Shown: positions 36,701 to 43,360 of the stretch, piece by piece
Position numbering within the stretch: the stretch's first letter is position 1
Layout of the letters: every line of letters starts with the position of its first letter
Assembly (NCBI GenBank): GCA_009767595.1
Contig: VSDK01000516.1
Span: forward strand, 223,375 to 287,374
DNA from: Symbiodinium kawagutii
Taxonomy: Eukaryota; Sar; Dinophyceae; Suessiales; Symbiodiniaceae
Reading direction: 5' to 3'
Length of the DNA: 64,000 bases
Program-made: the position numbers and the translations under genes
The notes under the pieces: model-generated
Databases searched by the model: none
What the model was told of the DNA's origin: nothing
What the model saw: only the letters and a program-made list of their open reading frames with translations

Positions 36701-38931
36701 CCAACAAACTATAGGGAAACTAATGGCTAATGATAGGGAACCAAGGGTACAGGGTTTTGACCCACTGCCATTTAGGTGAAACACACTTGTCCCGCTCATT
36801 GCAACATGTCCTAAAACTGCGTGTTGTAGTTTCAATGGTATGTAAATGTTGTCTAGAAGATACACGTGTGTATTCAGTTGTCATTGTCAGTCATTGTTTG
36901 GCAATTTACATATCCATTGTTTTTTGTGTTTATCATTTCTGCATACATAGTGATGGAGTCATGCACATTTGCTTTCCACGCACACAATTTGTTACGATCG
37001 GTTTGTGCAATGATGCAACGTTTGAGAAGAAACTGTACTTCGCGAACTGTTGAACTCATGTGCGTACATGTTTGCACACGAGGATTTTGCCATTCTGCTG
37101 AATTGTGTGTATGTTTTGGGGCAAGTGGATTTGTTCATTGCAGCCAACAAGCTACAACACAAATTGGCAATTATGCAACTCGCAAGGCATTTCCGCTACA
37201 TTGATGTCCTGAATATCACGCGTACGGATGGGAATATAACAGTGCTATTTTTGTTGCTTTTATTTATCCAATCACAATTGATTTGTGACATTCCTTGCAT
37301 TTGATATTGTTTGGGTGGTTCTCCAACCTATGAGCAGTCCATGGTGAAGATGATTTAGAATTCTCACCGGCAATCTTGGTGGTAATCAAAACTGTGTGGA
37401 CTATGATGCAACAAATACAGTATGGGTATTACGCAAAACTATCAACATATATTCAAAGGCCAACTCTATGGTTTTGCGCTCCGAAATCACCAGTTGTTGT
37501 ATATGTATTTGCTGCAATGATTGTGAACTACAGCCACATCATTGTGATTTTTGGTGGCTGGAACAGTATATTTGTCGACAAGTAGTGCAACGGCAGTATT
37601 GGGTATACTTTTTAGCACTCAGTTCTGTTCAAACCAATGTGTTCCGTTTGTTCATCGATCGAGGTGACAAGTATCTACTGGTTTTGTGCTTCATCTCTAT
37701 GCTAAGGTCACATACACAGAGTTTAGCAGTTGTTCCACATCTAAATCCATGCTTCACATCATGAACATATTTCAAAAAATCTGGCAAAACAAAAACATGG
37801 CAATTGCTGGGAACTGCAGCCGCACAAGCGCCTGCTGGAGATTCCTGCAACAAGCCTTGGAACCGCCTTGGTTCCCCAGCATGGCTCAGCACCCAGCGGT
37901 TCCACCAATCACCACGGGGCTACCCGCGGGGTCCAGGAGTTTATCGGTGGCATCTTGCGCTGCAAAGGTCCTGCCCGAGCCATCGATCAGGTGGCCATGA
38001 TGGCGGCTCCTTGGTGGCACCAGTGACGGGACGGTAGCACGGTAGTGGGATGAGCCTGGTTGAGCAGAGATAGAGTGATAATGTTGGTGGACTTCATTGG
38101 GGGAGGGGTTGTCTCATACTAAGAGGTTGACATTAGAGTGAAAAATGATGTTGATGTAGATTTTCCAAGAGTGTTTTACACTTGTTCTGTTTACGAAGTG
38201 ATTGTTTGTGTTTATGTGGTTTGGGGTGATTTGTAATGGTGTTTCATTGTAATTGTGTTGGTATTGTTTGTGATGATGACGAATCAATCATCCAGAATAA
38301 AGTCGTTTAATGATGCTCAATCATGTTGATATTGACATATATATATATTTATATATATATGTATAGTATTATTATTTATTATATGTATTGAGATGTACTA
38401 CTTTAATGTTTTTAATACAGTCTTGAATTGGCATGTGCTTATATGTAACTACTGACGGTGTATAATTATGTGTTCGATGAATTTGATGCTGATGTGTTCA
38501 TGATTTTGTCGATGTGTAATTTGCTTCATAGCTATCGTCCATTAGTCACCCACTGCAACATGATTGGCACTGGTTGACTGTTGCCCACGATTAACCATCC
38601 TCAGATGTGGTCGACCATGCTAAATCTATCAACAGAATCATGGGGTTGTCAGCACCATCCAAAGTGTTCCCTTCATCAACTTGATGACACCTGAAAGGTC
38701 AAAATCCAGTCGTTCAAGCAGGGAACCAGACCAAACGTGCCATGAAAAAGGTGGCCTCCACAGCACTGATTTTCAGTGCCAAAAGGTGGTGTCAGCCGCT
38801 CCAGGAGCGGCCCCTGGGATCAAGGGGAGGTTTCCTTCCCCATGCTACGCAGCCGGTGGGGTTTGGGCTCAAGCTCGTTGCGCCAAGGACTTGCGGCAGT
38901 TGGACAAGAAACTCACCAAGTTGGTCCAAGG
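10652..38931 (+). CDS. Voltage-gated cation channel with EF-hand tail (18 exons)
   Basis: Spliced gene, partial at both ends: 10652-10710, 12671-12770, 13168-13259, 14262-14297, 15450-15547, 16275-16328, 16942-16990, 17424-17480, 21439-21481, 26775-26830, 26890-26955, 29148-29203, 30822-30861, 32804-32877, 34339-34403, 35802-35854, 37937-37990 and 38888-38931. The phases agree at every join, giving about 365 residues. The order is S1, S1-S2 loop, S2, S3, S4 with four arginines at every third position, S4-S5 linker, S5, pore helix, S6, a charged helix, EF-hand, linker, EF-hand and a basic coil. This is the ion-transport (6TM) family acting in a membrane as a voltage sensor and ion pore, with Ca2+ probably sensed by the cytoplasmic tail. 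Ion selectivity cannot be stated because the usual acidic filter is not visible. All acceptors are AG|G; donors are GC, GA or GT. Family identity is strong. Individual junctions are hand-fitted and unproven. Confidence 0.8.
10926..11058. repeat. (ATC)n microsatellite
   Basis: About 130 bases of nearly pure ATC/CAT units. They give poly-Ile, poly-His, poly-Met and poly-Asp frames on both strands, which are artefacts. Confidence 0.95.
11915..12434. repeat. 19-base direct repeat pair, 501 bases apart
   Basis: TTTTGGAACCCCATTGGTT occurs at 11915-11933 and again at 12416-12434 and brackets most of the open frame in this intron. Confidence 0.85.
11928..12529 (+). other. Unassigned open frames inside intron 1
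   Basis: A frame of about 132 codons (11928-12326) includes KAGARINVPITRQESMNNF and GIFKKGINVALLGQNYRAM. It then runs into a second frame to 12529 (IYHGGFMTGFIMGAYRPVD). Read together with one frame change near 12324 they give about 200 residues of varied, protein-like composition. There is no clear start codon and no family is recognised. It could be a decayed coding insertion, an unrecognised exon set, or chance. Confidence 0.3.
12671..12770 (+). CDS. Channel exon: end of S1 and S1-S2 loop
   Basis: 100 bases after GCTGCAAG. Encodes VMLLEFEMAGRRTGKLLGQL, then a loop with PYWNDHHNLFK. The E-x-x-G-x-x-x-G pattern after S1 is what I remember from dinoflagellate channel domains. It ends with one base before a GA donor (GACTAG), completed by GT of the next exon to give Gly. 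The open frame continues to a stop at 12869, so a longer exon reading is possible but would break the join to S2. Confidence 0.7.
12771..13167 (+). other. Channel intron 2
   Basis: 397 bases with a GA donor and AG acceptor. A chimeric TIR element makes up much of it. Confidence 0.6.
12894..13008. mobile_element. Chimeric TIR element (family A left end, family B right end)
   Basis: Starts CTGGTTGGTGGTTTTAT, a family A left end, but finishes GATGACTTGGAGGTGCCCC, then TTGTTTGAGAAATCACC, a family B right end. Neither family's partner end is present, so it looks like a hybrid or a nested, truncated pair. Confidence 0.55.
13168..13259 (+). CDS. Channel exon: S2 helix
   Basis: 92 bases after CCTCAAG. 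Encodes FDCLFAIELLLRILHSG, a textbook S2: Phe-Asp, a central Glu, and Leu-Arg-Ile near the inner end, followed by PAFVKERSACA. It ends at a perfect GTGAGT donor. This exon is one of the firmest pieces of evidence for the family. Confidence 0.85.
13260..14261 (+). other. Channel intron 3
   Basis: 1002 bases, GT donor, acceptor GAGCGTAG. No repeats of note. A small patch near 13790-13835 is GC-richer, without a fitting frame. Confidence 0.6.
14262..14297 (+). CDS. Channel exon: start of S3
   Basis: Only 36 bases, phase 0 at both ends. Reads DVANVFDSSLVI, with the N-x-F-D signature at the inner mouth of S3. GC donor (GCGGGT). It joins to EHFLLLII in the next exon to complete the helix. Confidence 0.75.
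14298..15449 (+). other. Channel intron 4
   Basis: 1152 bases. From about 14780 to 15420 it is low-complexity sequence built from AACCATTGATAACC-like words with a TA run at 15103-15120. The segment near 14610-14690 (GTTAGCTAAGTTGG, then ATAACCAGG) resembles the interior of the family E element at 40292. Confidence 0.55.
15450..15547 (+). CDS. Channel exon: rest of S3 and S3-S4 loop
   Basis: 98 bases after CCCTGAG. Reads EHFLLLIIPDDPMGSQ, then an acidic loop containing LPLDERPMDAVD. It leaves two bases (CA) before a GC donor; G from the next exon completes Gln, giving DQSSIRAVR. The hydrophobic start completes S3 as NVFDSSLVIEHFLLLII. Confidence 0.7.
15671..15732. repeat. (ATC)n microsatellite
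   Basis: About 20 uninterrupted ATC units inside channel intron 5. Confidence 0.95.
16018..16125. mobile_element. TIR element, family B
   Basis: The left end TTTCTGGGAGTTTCTCAAAA leads into a GGGGTACCCC palindrome. The right end has GGGGTACCCCTATGGCTCAA followed by GAAACGGCC. The inverted arms are clear by eye. It lies wholly inside channel intron 5. Confidence 0.7.
16275..16328 (+). CDS. Channel exon: S4 voltage sensor
   Basis: 54 bases after CTCCAAG. Reads SSIRAVRMLRAFRFSQG. Four arginines are spaced exactly three residues apart, separated by hydrophobic pairs, the defining S4 pattern. The 3' end is chosen at a GA donor (GAAACT) because this leaves the two bases the next exon requires. 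Alternatives are GTCTGA four bases earlier or GTGAGT near 16373, which would change the linker. Confidence 0.75.
16329..16941 (+). other. Channel intron 6
   Basis: 613 bases, proposed GA donor, acceptor ACTGAG. The first 45 bases are still GC-rich and open (LKLPFGCGGWYMGSV), so the S4 exon may be longer. The rest is AT-rich without named repeats. Confidence 0.5.
16942..16990 (+). CDS. Channel exon: S4-S5 linker and S5 start
   Basis: 49 bases reading LLNACQAFLMSLVWSM, a pattern (short helix, Ser-Leu, aromatic Trp) typical at the S4-S5 linker of these channels. GC donor (GCGTTT). The upstream bases also read FRVRGLRLL in frame, so the true 5' end may be earlier. Placing it at ACTGAG satisfies the AG|G rule and phase. 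Confidence 0.7.
16991..17423 (+). other. Channel intron 7
   Basis: 433 bases with a GC donor and a CCGGTAG acceptor. No recognised repeats. Confidence 0.6.
17424..17480 (+). CDS. Channel exon: S5 helix
   Basis: 57 bases, phase 0 at both ends. Reads VLLFVVMVVASLMIGNLLQ, a full hydrophobic S5 with a polar end. GA donor (GAGACG). It joins directly to EDRQFIWRFYG in the next exon. Confidence 0.8.
17716..18478 (+). other. Succession of open frames inside intron 8
   Basis: Consecutive + strand frames (17716-17925, 17957-18238, 18239-18478) have varied, protein-like composition, such as MDDPFGIMYVTLNMDVKNS and HLEVHETGMFEGV-like words in a third frame. Frame changes and stops separate them, as in a decayed coding insertion. 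No family is recognised, and chance cannot be excluded. Confidence 0.2.
18862..18960. mobile_element. TIR element, family B (diverged)
   Basis: Starts GTGTTTCTCAAGTCATAGGC followed by TACCCCCCAG and ends GGGTGTCCCCAAACTGGC. Only the left terminus is well conserved. Confidence 0.35.
19376..19474. mobile_element. Family B ends in tandem
   Basis: Two B-type right ends occur in the same orientation: GGGGCTTCCCTATTCTAAG near 19380 and GGGCTACTCCTATGTTGAG near 19444, each followed by AAAC. The copies are diverged and perhaps overlapping. Confidence 0.4.
20878..20916. repeat. (TA)n microsatellite
   Basis: Interrupted TATATATA run in channel intron 8. Confidence 0.85.
21439..21481 (+). CDS. Channel exon: S5-pore turret
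   Basis: 43 bases after AGCCAAG, in phase 0, reading EDRQFIWRFYGTAY. The FYGT-x-YRS word before the pore helix is typical. It ends one base before a GC donor (GCTCTT); that base plus GG of the next exon gives Arg, so the join reads YRSMTACLSLGF. An alternative GC donor seven bases later would give a different join. Confidence 0.65.
21975..22082. mobile_element. TIR element, family A (partial)
   Basis: Starts CTGCTGGTTGTTTTTTGATT and ends GTAGGGGTTGAAACCA with the final repeat bases lost. The internal TTGGTTGACACATATTTTTC is shared with other A copies. Confidence 0.45.
22945..23040. mobile_element. TIR element, family A
   Basis: Left TTGGTTGGTGGTTTGATTGA, right GAGGTTGAAACCACCAACCG, internal CTTGACTAATATGTTTCATG. 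A compact 96-base copy, about 110 bases before the composite satellite repeat. Confidence 0.7.
23218..24363 (+). repeat. TCTGACAT satellite array, copy 1
   Basis: Built on a 12-base unit TCTGACATTCTC with variants ending ATCT, TCTT and CTCT, combined into higher-order 24- and 36-base units. Every unit is a multiple of three and stop-free in several frames. This explains open frames spelling SDILSDIS, LTYLLTF or, antisense, MSERMSED. All monomers here keep one orientation. Confidence 0.95.
24364..24754. other. Assembly gap (391 N)
   Basis: N run between the satellite and the 40-bp repeat block. Its true length is unknown, and it probably hides more satellite. Confidence 0.95.
24757..24945 (+). 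repeat. 40-bp GC-rich tandem repeat
   Basis: About 4.5 copies of a 40-base unit containing GGTTGAGGTCCGGCAGCGAC and CACTAGTCGTGCATGGTCG, with a few substitutions between copies. Followed by a GGA/GGC tract. Confidence 0.9.
25035..25707. other. Intron 9 sequence after the composite repeat
   Basis: Contains weak ATGTCAG words at 25090-25115 and a short G/C alternation at 25590-25622. No exon was recognised. Confidence 0.4.
25708..26511 (+). other. 267-codon open frame in intron 9, unassigned
   Basis: The longest non-periodic open frame in the window. It is rich in Cys, Trp, Ser and Phe (for example SRPLQATGPQWPGQSWTRPV). The antisense strand is also open for 171 codons (26172-26687), suggesting that sparse stop codons reflect base composition. 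No start context, splice structure or family is recognised. It ends about 260 bases before the pore exon. Confidence 0.2.
26775..26830 (+). CDS. Channel exon: pore helix region
   Basis: 56 bases after ACCAAG. In the frame set by the previous exon it reads SMTACLSLGFAALTSSIL. By position this is the pore helix and filter, yet it has no Asp or Glu and no G-G-x-x-W filter. GT donor (GTATCA) only 59 bases before the next exon. The frame and 3' end are the least secure of the series. Confidence 0.5.
26890..26955 (+). CDS. Channel exon: S6 helix
   Basis: 66 bases, phase 0 at both ends, after GCTCCAG. Reads VSHTFVIFFVLYITVIVFAL plus IR, a clear S6. GC donor (GCCGCT). It joins to VITAVFLKDTL, the cytoplasmic end of the gate. 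Confidence 0.85.
26956..29147 (+). other. Channel intron 11
   Basis: 2192 bases, GC donor, with a T/C-rich tract just before the CAGCAAG acceptor. It includes an open but unassigned stretch at 28254-28674 (both + frames open over 119-134 codons) and a short CA run at 28908-28920. Confidence 0.55.
29148..29203 (+). CDS. Channel exon: post-S6 helix
   Basis: 56 bases reading VITAVFLKDTLDAANNDAE (the last codon is split). The sequence after S6, V-x-T-x-x-F-L-x-x-T-L-x-x-A, is characteristic of this dinoflagellate channel group as I remember it. GT donor (GTCGGG). Confidence 0.85.
29204..30821 (+). other. Channel intron 12
   Basis: 1618 bases. An antisense frame of 212 codons (29660-30298) crosses T- and GT-rich sequence and is not credible as a gene. 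A degenerate family A-like segment lies near 30198-30280. Confidence 0.55.
30822..30861 (+). CDS. Channel exon: charged cytoplasmic helix
   Basis: 40 bases after CGCCCAG, reading LRMAEGLRKKAEY, a basic helix linking S6 to the EF-hand. GT donor (GTTTCT). The phase fits both neighbours: DAE-LRMAEG before and AEY-VEKLEG after. Confidence 0.75.
30862..32803 (+). other. Channel intron 13
   Basis: 1942 bases, AT-rich, with GT runs at 30944-30960 and 31211-31228, a TA run at 31738-31752, and ACCATTTAACC-type words at 32570-32760. No gene was seen. Confidence 0.6.
32804..32877 (+). CDS. Channel exon: first EF-hand
   Basis: 74 bases after CCCGAG. Reads VEKLEGIF followed by QAIDDGGDGMITEERL. This is a 12-residue EF-hand-like loop with Asp at positions 1 and 5, Gly at 6 and Ile at 8, but Gly at 3 and Arg instead of Glu at 12, so Ca2+ affinity may be low. 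GC donor (GCCACT). Confidence 0.8.
32878..34338 (+). other. Channel intron 14
   Basis: 1461 bases with a GC donor. Repeated TAACCACTATAGGTGATA words at 32960-33160. A GC-richer patch at 33590-33670 reads KPWSEHRSQIDAQQMGDG but is not needed for the channel frame; it could be an alternative or cryptic exon. A 173-codon open frame (33582-34103) spans it. Confidence 0.5.
34339..34403 (+). CDS. Channel exon: linker between EF-hands
   Basis: 65 bases after GGCCGAG. Reads YILDNPKVKAYFQTLDVDVHE, quoted here in part as NPKVKAYFQTLDVDVHE, the typical helix between paired EF-hands in dinoflagellate channels. GC donor (GCCCAG). The split codon at each end completes Thr and Gly with its neighbours. Confidence 0.85.
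34404..35801 (+). other. Channel intron 15
   Basis: 1398 bases, GC donor, AT-rich with TGATGGTTGAT words. A triplicated CAGCTGGTTTACTTACC-like word is seen at 35670-35725. Confidence 0.6.
35802..35854 (+). CDS. Channel exon: second EF-hand
   Basis: 53 bases after GGTCCAG. Reads AALFHILDDGDGECTLE and continues into EFIGG of the next exon. The loop DDGDGECTLEE is one residue shorter than a canonical EF-hand. GA donor (GACCAA). Confidence 0.85.
35936..36055. mobile_element. TIR element, family C
   Basis: Starts ATATGGCTATGGGTCAATAT and ends GGTTTTGACCCACAGCCATA, clear inverted ends. The interior carries GGGAAAATAATGGTTAATAG and GGGGAACCGGGGG. Confidence 0.8.
36398..36516. mobile_element. TIR element, family C
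   Basis: Starts AATATGGCTGTGGGTCAATA and ends TTTTGACCCACTGCCATATT. About 119 bases, closely similar to the copy 460 bases upstream and in the same orientation. Confidence 0.8.
36656..36773. mobile_element. TIR element, family C
   Basis: Starts TTTGGCTGTGGGTCAATATT and ends GGTTTTGACCCACTGCCATT. Third copy in the same orientation within 840 bases, flanked by ATTT/ATTT, a possible target duplication. Confidence 0.8.
37937..37990 (+). CDS. Channel exon: end of EF-hand 2 and following helix
   Basis: 54 bases, phase 0 at both ends, after GGTCCAG. Reads EFIGGILRCKGPARAIDQ. The helix EEF-x-x-G-x-x-R-x-K-G-x-A-R-x-I-D is diagnostic in my knowledge for this channel group. GT donor (GTGGCC). Confidence 0.85.
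37991..38887 (+). other. Channel intron 17
   Basis: 897 bases with a TA run at 38338-38362. The last 140 bases before the acceptor are GC-rich and coding-like in other frames. Confidence 0.55.
38888..38931 (+). CDS. Channel exon: C-terminal basic coil (last exon recognised)
   Basis: 44 bases after GCGCCAAG. Reads DLRQLDKKLTKLVQ, an amphipathic coil that follows ARAIDQ in these proteins. A GC donor (GCTGCT) would leave two bases, so at least one more exon is expected downstream. It was not identified. Confidence 0.7.
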
Positions 38932-40291
38932 GCTGCTGGACCGGGGCAGGGCGGGATGCAGAGATTTTGGGGGTGGAAAAATCGGATGTCCACAGGACAG
39001 AAACTGCTGGTCTAGCAGGATGTGCCATATCTTGGTGGCCAAGCAAAAGTCTTGTGCTTTCATGGCCATGGTGCACCCTGAACTGTGGCCATGATCAGTG
39101 CAATCTTTCAACTTTGGGATAGACCGTGGCCATGGATGATCCAAAATATGCAGCGTGTCAATCCTTGGCAATCGAAGCGGTAGGTTGGTGGAGACAGGCT
39201 CACAACGGCCGATGATGATCTTGTTCGCTACCGTTGTAGACCTAGGTGGTACATCGAAATTCAAGCTCCTGCCCCTTGTTTGCCCTTCCTGGTGGCTTGA
39301 AGTGATATGAGCCGATTCCAAATTGCGTAGTGTAACATTTTTGGTAGGGTCCTAACGGACTAACAGCTTGCTTGTTGGGGTCAACTCGCTAGTCCATTTA
39401 AAGGGAATTTGGACATGAACCAGGATTGAATCATCCACAGTTGAAATCTGCTCACTTTGACCTGTTTCACCAACATAGATGAAAGTCCCTGGTATTTCAC
39501 GTTGATTTTCCTACAGGTGGGTGATTTTGGCGGGTATACTAATGTTGTTAAATGTATTTAAATGTACCATGCTGTGCTATGTTGGTAAAGGGGTCCTATT
39601 TTGAAGTTTTGATCACGACTTGAATAATCAGACAAGGGACTTGCATGCAGGGTGTTCCCTGCACCGAAACGACCGAATCTACCCGTCTCACAACACAAAC
39701 TTGTTCATGTCGGAAACACGTGACGTTCCCGGTCGAAACTGGTTTCACCATGGTTTTGCTGCTCAGAATCATCATGTGTGGGGGTGACGAGTATTTTATT
39801 TGACGGCCAAATAAAATTACACAACAATAGATAGACAGAAAAACTCAAAAATAAACTATATATAACCTCTCTGCATCTCCCTCCCAATCCAGCCACTGGA
39901 ACTGCTGCTCTCCAGCTAGGATGTTGATAGATAAACAGGATAACTGGATGATTTATGGTCAAGACTGAGCAAGTACATTCTTGTCTTTGCCCCATGATAC
40001 ATTGTAATATATTATATGCTTTAATCAATCTATTGATCGGAAAGTTTGAATTTTTGTTGCTCTAGTTGACGAGCAAATTTCAGAGATTCTTGCATGGATG
40101 AACCATCAAATCCCAAAAAAAATGGTGTTTCTTGGTGATTTTCTGTGGTACTTGGTTGTTTCACCCTGTTCTTCACCCTTCAGACTCGCACGTTGGCTCC
40201 AGGACAACAATATTATCCAGAGCATGGAATCTTGGGTGCATCTCCCAACCTGGGAGAAGTTGTTGGTGGTTCTTGGTAGACCATAGCTTGG
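38932..40291. other. Sequence after the last recognised channel exon
   Basis: GC-rich to about 39070, with frames such as QGLLDRGRAGCRDFGGGK, then AT-rich. The final channel exon and stop codon may lie here but were not recognised. Confidence 0.35.
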
Positions 40292-40415
40292 CTACAGAGT
40301 GGTACCCCAAGGTTAGCTAACTTAGGATATAACCAGGGTAACTGCCACTTATAGAAGATATGAGTATAGTCTAGCTTATAAACCAGTGATAACCCCGGGG
40401 GGTACCACTCTGTAG
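40292..40415. mobile_element. TIR element, family E
   Basis: Starts CTACAGAGTGGTACCCC and ends GGGGTACCACTCTGTAG, a perfect 17-base inverted repeat enclosing 90 bases. A relic of its interior is at about 14610-14690. Confidence 0.8.
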
Positions 40416-41493
40416 TGATATAACCCTAGTGAGATTCATCGTGGATACAATTACATAGGCGAAAAACCGTAGTAAGGTTTGCGGTTGATGCAACCATGGT
40501 TATCTTTAGTGCGCATATAGCCATAATTAGGTTTATGATTGATGTAGTTGTATTTGGTTTTATGGCGGATACAATAGCGATAGTTAGATAAATGACGGAT
40601 GTACGCACATCGCCATAAATTAAGTTTATATCAGTATAGCCACAGTTAGACGATGTCTAAACCAGCTTTGAACCACTGGGTACCTCGGGTCGGTGGTCGG
40701 AGGTGGGTTTGAAGTGTTCCGAATTGAGCAGTGTTGCTCAACAGCAGTGATTGTAGAATGGTACCCCCAGATGAGGGTTTGATTTTTATGCATCTCACTT
40801 CGTGATCTTTGTATATTGAGTATATGACTGTGGATCACTTGGTAAAGGCTGAATTATTTATGCATCTCACGTAAAGTTCAAGTATTGTCGATCCACTGGC
40901 AAGTGTTCATTTGATTCTTTGATGTGGGTATATTCTCGAATGTGGACTGTTTGGTGACCCGAGGAGGGTTGGCACAGGTTCTGGATCTTTTTGATTGTGG
41001 ATCAAGTTCTCTGATGTAGTCTGCTCGTTGTGCAGCACTGTTGACACGATCAGGTTTAGACAAAATATGAATCTGATGCCATTCTGGAAGGAAGGGAAGT
41101 TCCTTTTGGGTCTTTGGCACTTTCGACAGCGAGATGACTTGTCACACATTTTGGTATGTTAATATATAAAATGATTGATAATGCATGAATTATCATTCAT
41201 AATTTATTCATTTTCATGTAACATGATATGTGCACCACAATTTTGTGATTAGGCACAGCACTTTATATCAATAATGTCATGGGTTTAAGCGGTTTTGGCA
41301 AACCGGGTTTGTTATTGCGATCCATTCATGTAATATGAATCTAACATTATTCTGGAAAAGTACTGGCAATGTCTCCTGGGATCGTGTGGGGAGACCACAT
41401 GTATCCAGAATCCGTGAGCAGTCGGGCGTATAGTAGAGAGACATATGATCATATTTGATTGCAGTACATTCATAAACATTCACAGATTCATAA
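40416..41493. other. No gene seen
   Basis: AT-rich. A single E-like AATGGTACCCCCAGATG occurs near 40758. Two words around TTTATGCATCTCAC recur near 40785 and 40857. Confidence 0.4.
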
Positions 41494-41557
41494 CTGGCTT
41501 GTGGCTTGATTCACATGTTTTATTTTCCCTAGCGTATTTAGTAACACCACCAACCAG
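41494..41557. mobile_element. Short TIR element, family A
   Basis: Left CTGGCTTGTGGCTTGATTCA, right AGTAACACCACCAACCAG. Only 64 bases, apparently internally deleted. Confidence 0.5.
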
Positions 41558-42590
41558 ATCATCACGCACGCAGTTTGGCAAACTGGAGCTGGATCGGAAT
41601 TTCCAAAAAACGGATCTGCAAGGCGGTTCGTGGGGACAAACTGGCGGCTCCGCCACCCTGCAAATTACAGGAATCAACACTTGTTGGTTTAGGGCTTCGA
41701 GAAATGTGGGCAAGCCAAAATGACGTTGACTTGGGCCGTAGTGGTTCATAGTTGGACCACTATGGTTCCAAGTTCTGATGGCCAAGGATGGTTGGCGATG
41801 GTTCTTCATGGTTGCTGATGGAAACTCAATGCTTAAAAATGACCAAACAACCCTTATATGGTGGTTTCTTCGAATTGGGGTGGCTCCAAATCATCCAATT
41901 TTTATCATGTTTAGTCATAAGCCATCATGTTTTGGGGTTCTCAATTATACAAAAGTGGTTTGTGACGTTTTATTGGTTGCTAACCCTTAAGAATTACTAT
42001 TTTGTTTACTACGATTGGGCTTACTAAATTTGACTACTACTGGTTAAACACTGCTAAATAAGATTACATATTACAGGTTATCTAGATTACTATTTTTGCA
42101 AAGTAAGAGTAGTATCTTTGGGGGTTGGAACCACCAACCAGAGGACACCCATCCCCAAGCTCAGTAGAGCTTGGCACCTTGGCCCACGACGAAACTGGTG
42201 CCGCACGACTCGTTCGGGAAACTGGTGCCGCACGACTCTGGTGTCACCCCAGAGGTAGGCGCTGCTAGCCCAGGTAGGCGGTGGTAGCTAGTTGTACACC
42301 TGCGAGAGTTCCCCAGAATCCTCAGAAACCTGCGAGTTGAAACTCAGTTGATCCACGTGTTCCCAACGTGTTTCCAACGTGTTCTCACCCTGTTTCCAAC
42401 ATGTTGCAACCCATTGATCCAGCCGTGACACCAGAAATCTCCTTCCAAGGAGACTATAGAGATCCCTGCATTGGACACGAGTGGCGAGACCGTGAAATCC
42501 ATGGCCTCTGTGCGGTCTTCTGGAAGTCAAGAGGCATCCGCTGAACCGTTGGTCAACAAGGAAAATGGAAGGTGAATAATCATCGTCATT
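41558..42590. other. GC-richer islands, unassigned
   Basis: An island at 41565-41665 reads FGKLELDRNFQKTDLQGGS on the + strand. Around 42124-42140 is a family A right end (GGAACCACCAACCAG). It is followed by a GC-rich stretch with a 21-base direct repeat (42191-42211 and 42218-42238). No gene could be assembled. Confidence 0.35.
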
Positions 42591-42591
42591 C

Positions 42592-42592
<1 letters not shown>

Positions 42593-42636
<44 letters not shown>

Positions 42637-42656
42637 GTCGTCATCATCATCGTCAT
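42593..42656. repeat. (ATC)n microsatellite
   Basis: About 20 ATC units with a few CGTCGTC interruptions. Confidence 0.95.
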
Positions 42657-43360
42657 GGATCAGGGAAGCTCTATGAAATTGAAGCGGCAAAATGAAAATC
42701 AGCAAATTCGACTCTCCTCATATGAGCAACCACTTTTATTTGCGCAACTCATTCCAAGTAAGGGGCTCGCTCTATTTTTTTCTTCGCATCCATAGTCAGG
42801 GGGTGAACGAGATGGGTTTGCCCATCCGATTTAATTTGATGTCCAGTACTTGTATGTTTGATGTATAATTGAACGAGATACCCTAAAATGACGTTATCCA
42901 GTCTTAATTGTTTTTAAACTTGACGAGCTCATATGAAGACTGAATAAGTTGCTCCGCGGAGTCATCACCAAGTGATCAAAGTTTGCCGTTTTGAAGGCAC
43001 ATTCGTGCACCAAATCATCGTCAAGTCGTCCCAAGTTGTAGGTGTGCGCAGGTCACATGGCTAGAAGGTGATGGTTCCAGCTGTTTTTGAGCTTTTCTTT
43101 TTTTACAGCAGCTGGTACTTCCCCGAAGCAACTGTGCTAGATAATTTTCCGCCGTGAGCCACAACCAACCACTATTTAAGACTATTTATAAGCATCAGCA
43201 TCATTCATTCACCCAGAATTTCACCATCATTTAACAACTCATTAGCCATCAGCAACCTTCGTCAAACAGCGTTTCATCACCAATTGACCATCCCTATAGT
43301 CATCATGGCAATTGACCATCACTGAACGACTAGTTCACCTCAGCCATCTCCTTGTGAACA
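42657..43360. other. No gene seen
   Basis: AT-rich with CATTTAACCATC words near 43200-43320. Confidence 0.4.

Larger units (their letters stand above)
35855..37936 (+). other. Channel intron 16
   Basis: 2082 bases with a GA donor. It carries three closely spaced family C elements (35936-36773) and no recognised exon. The GC-rich 120 bases before the acceptor are open in several frames. Confidence 0.6.
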
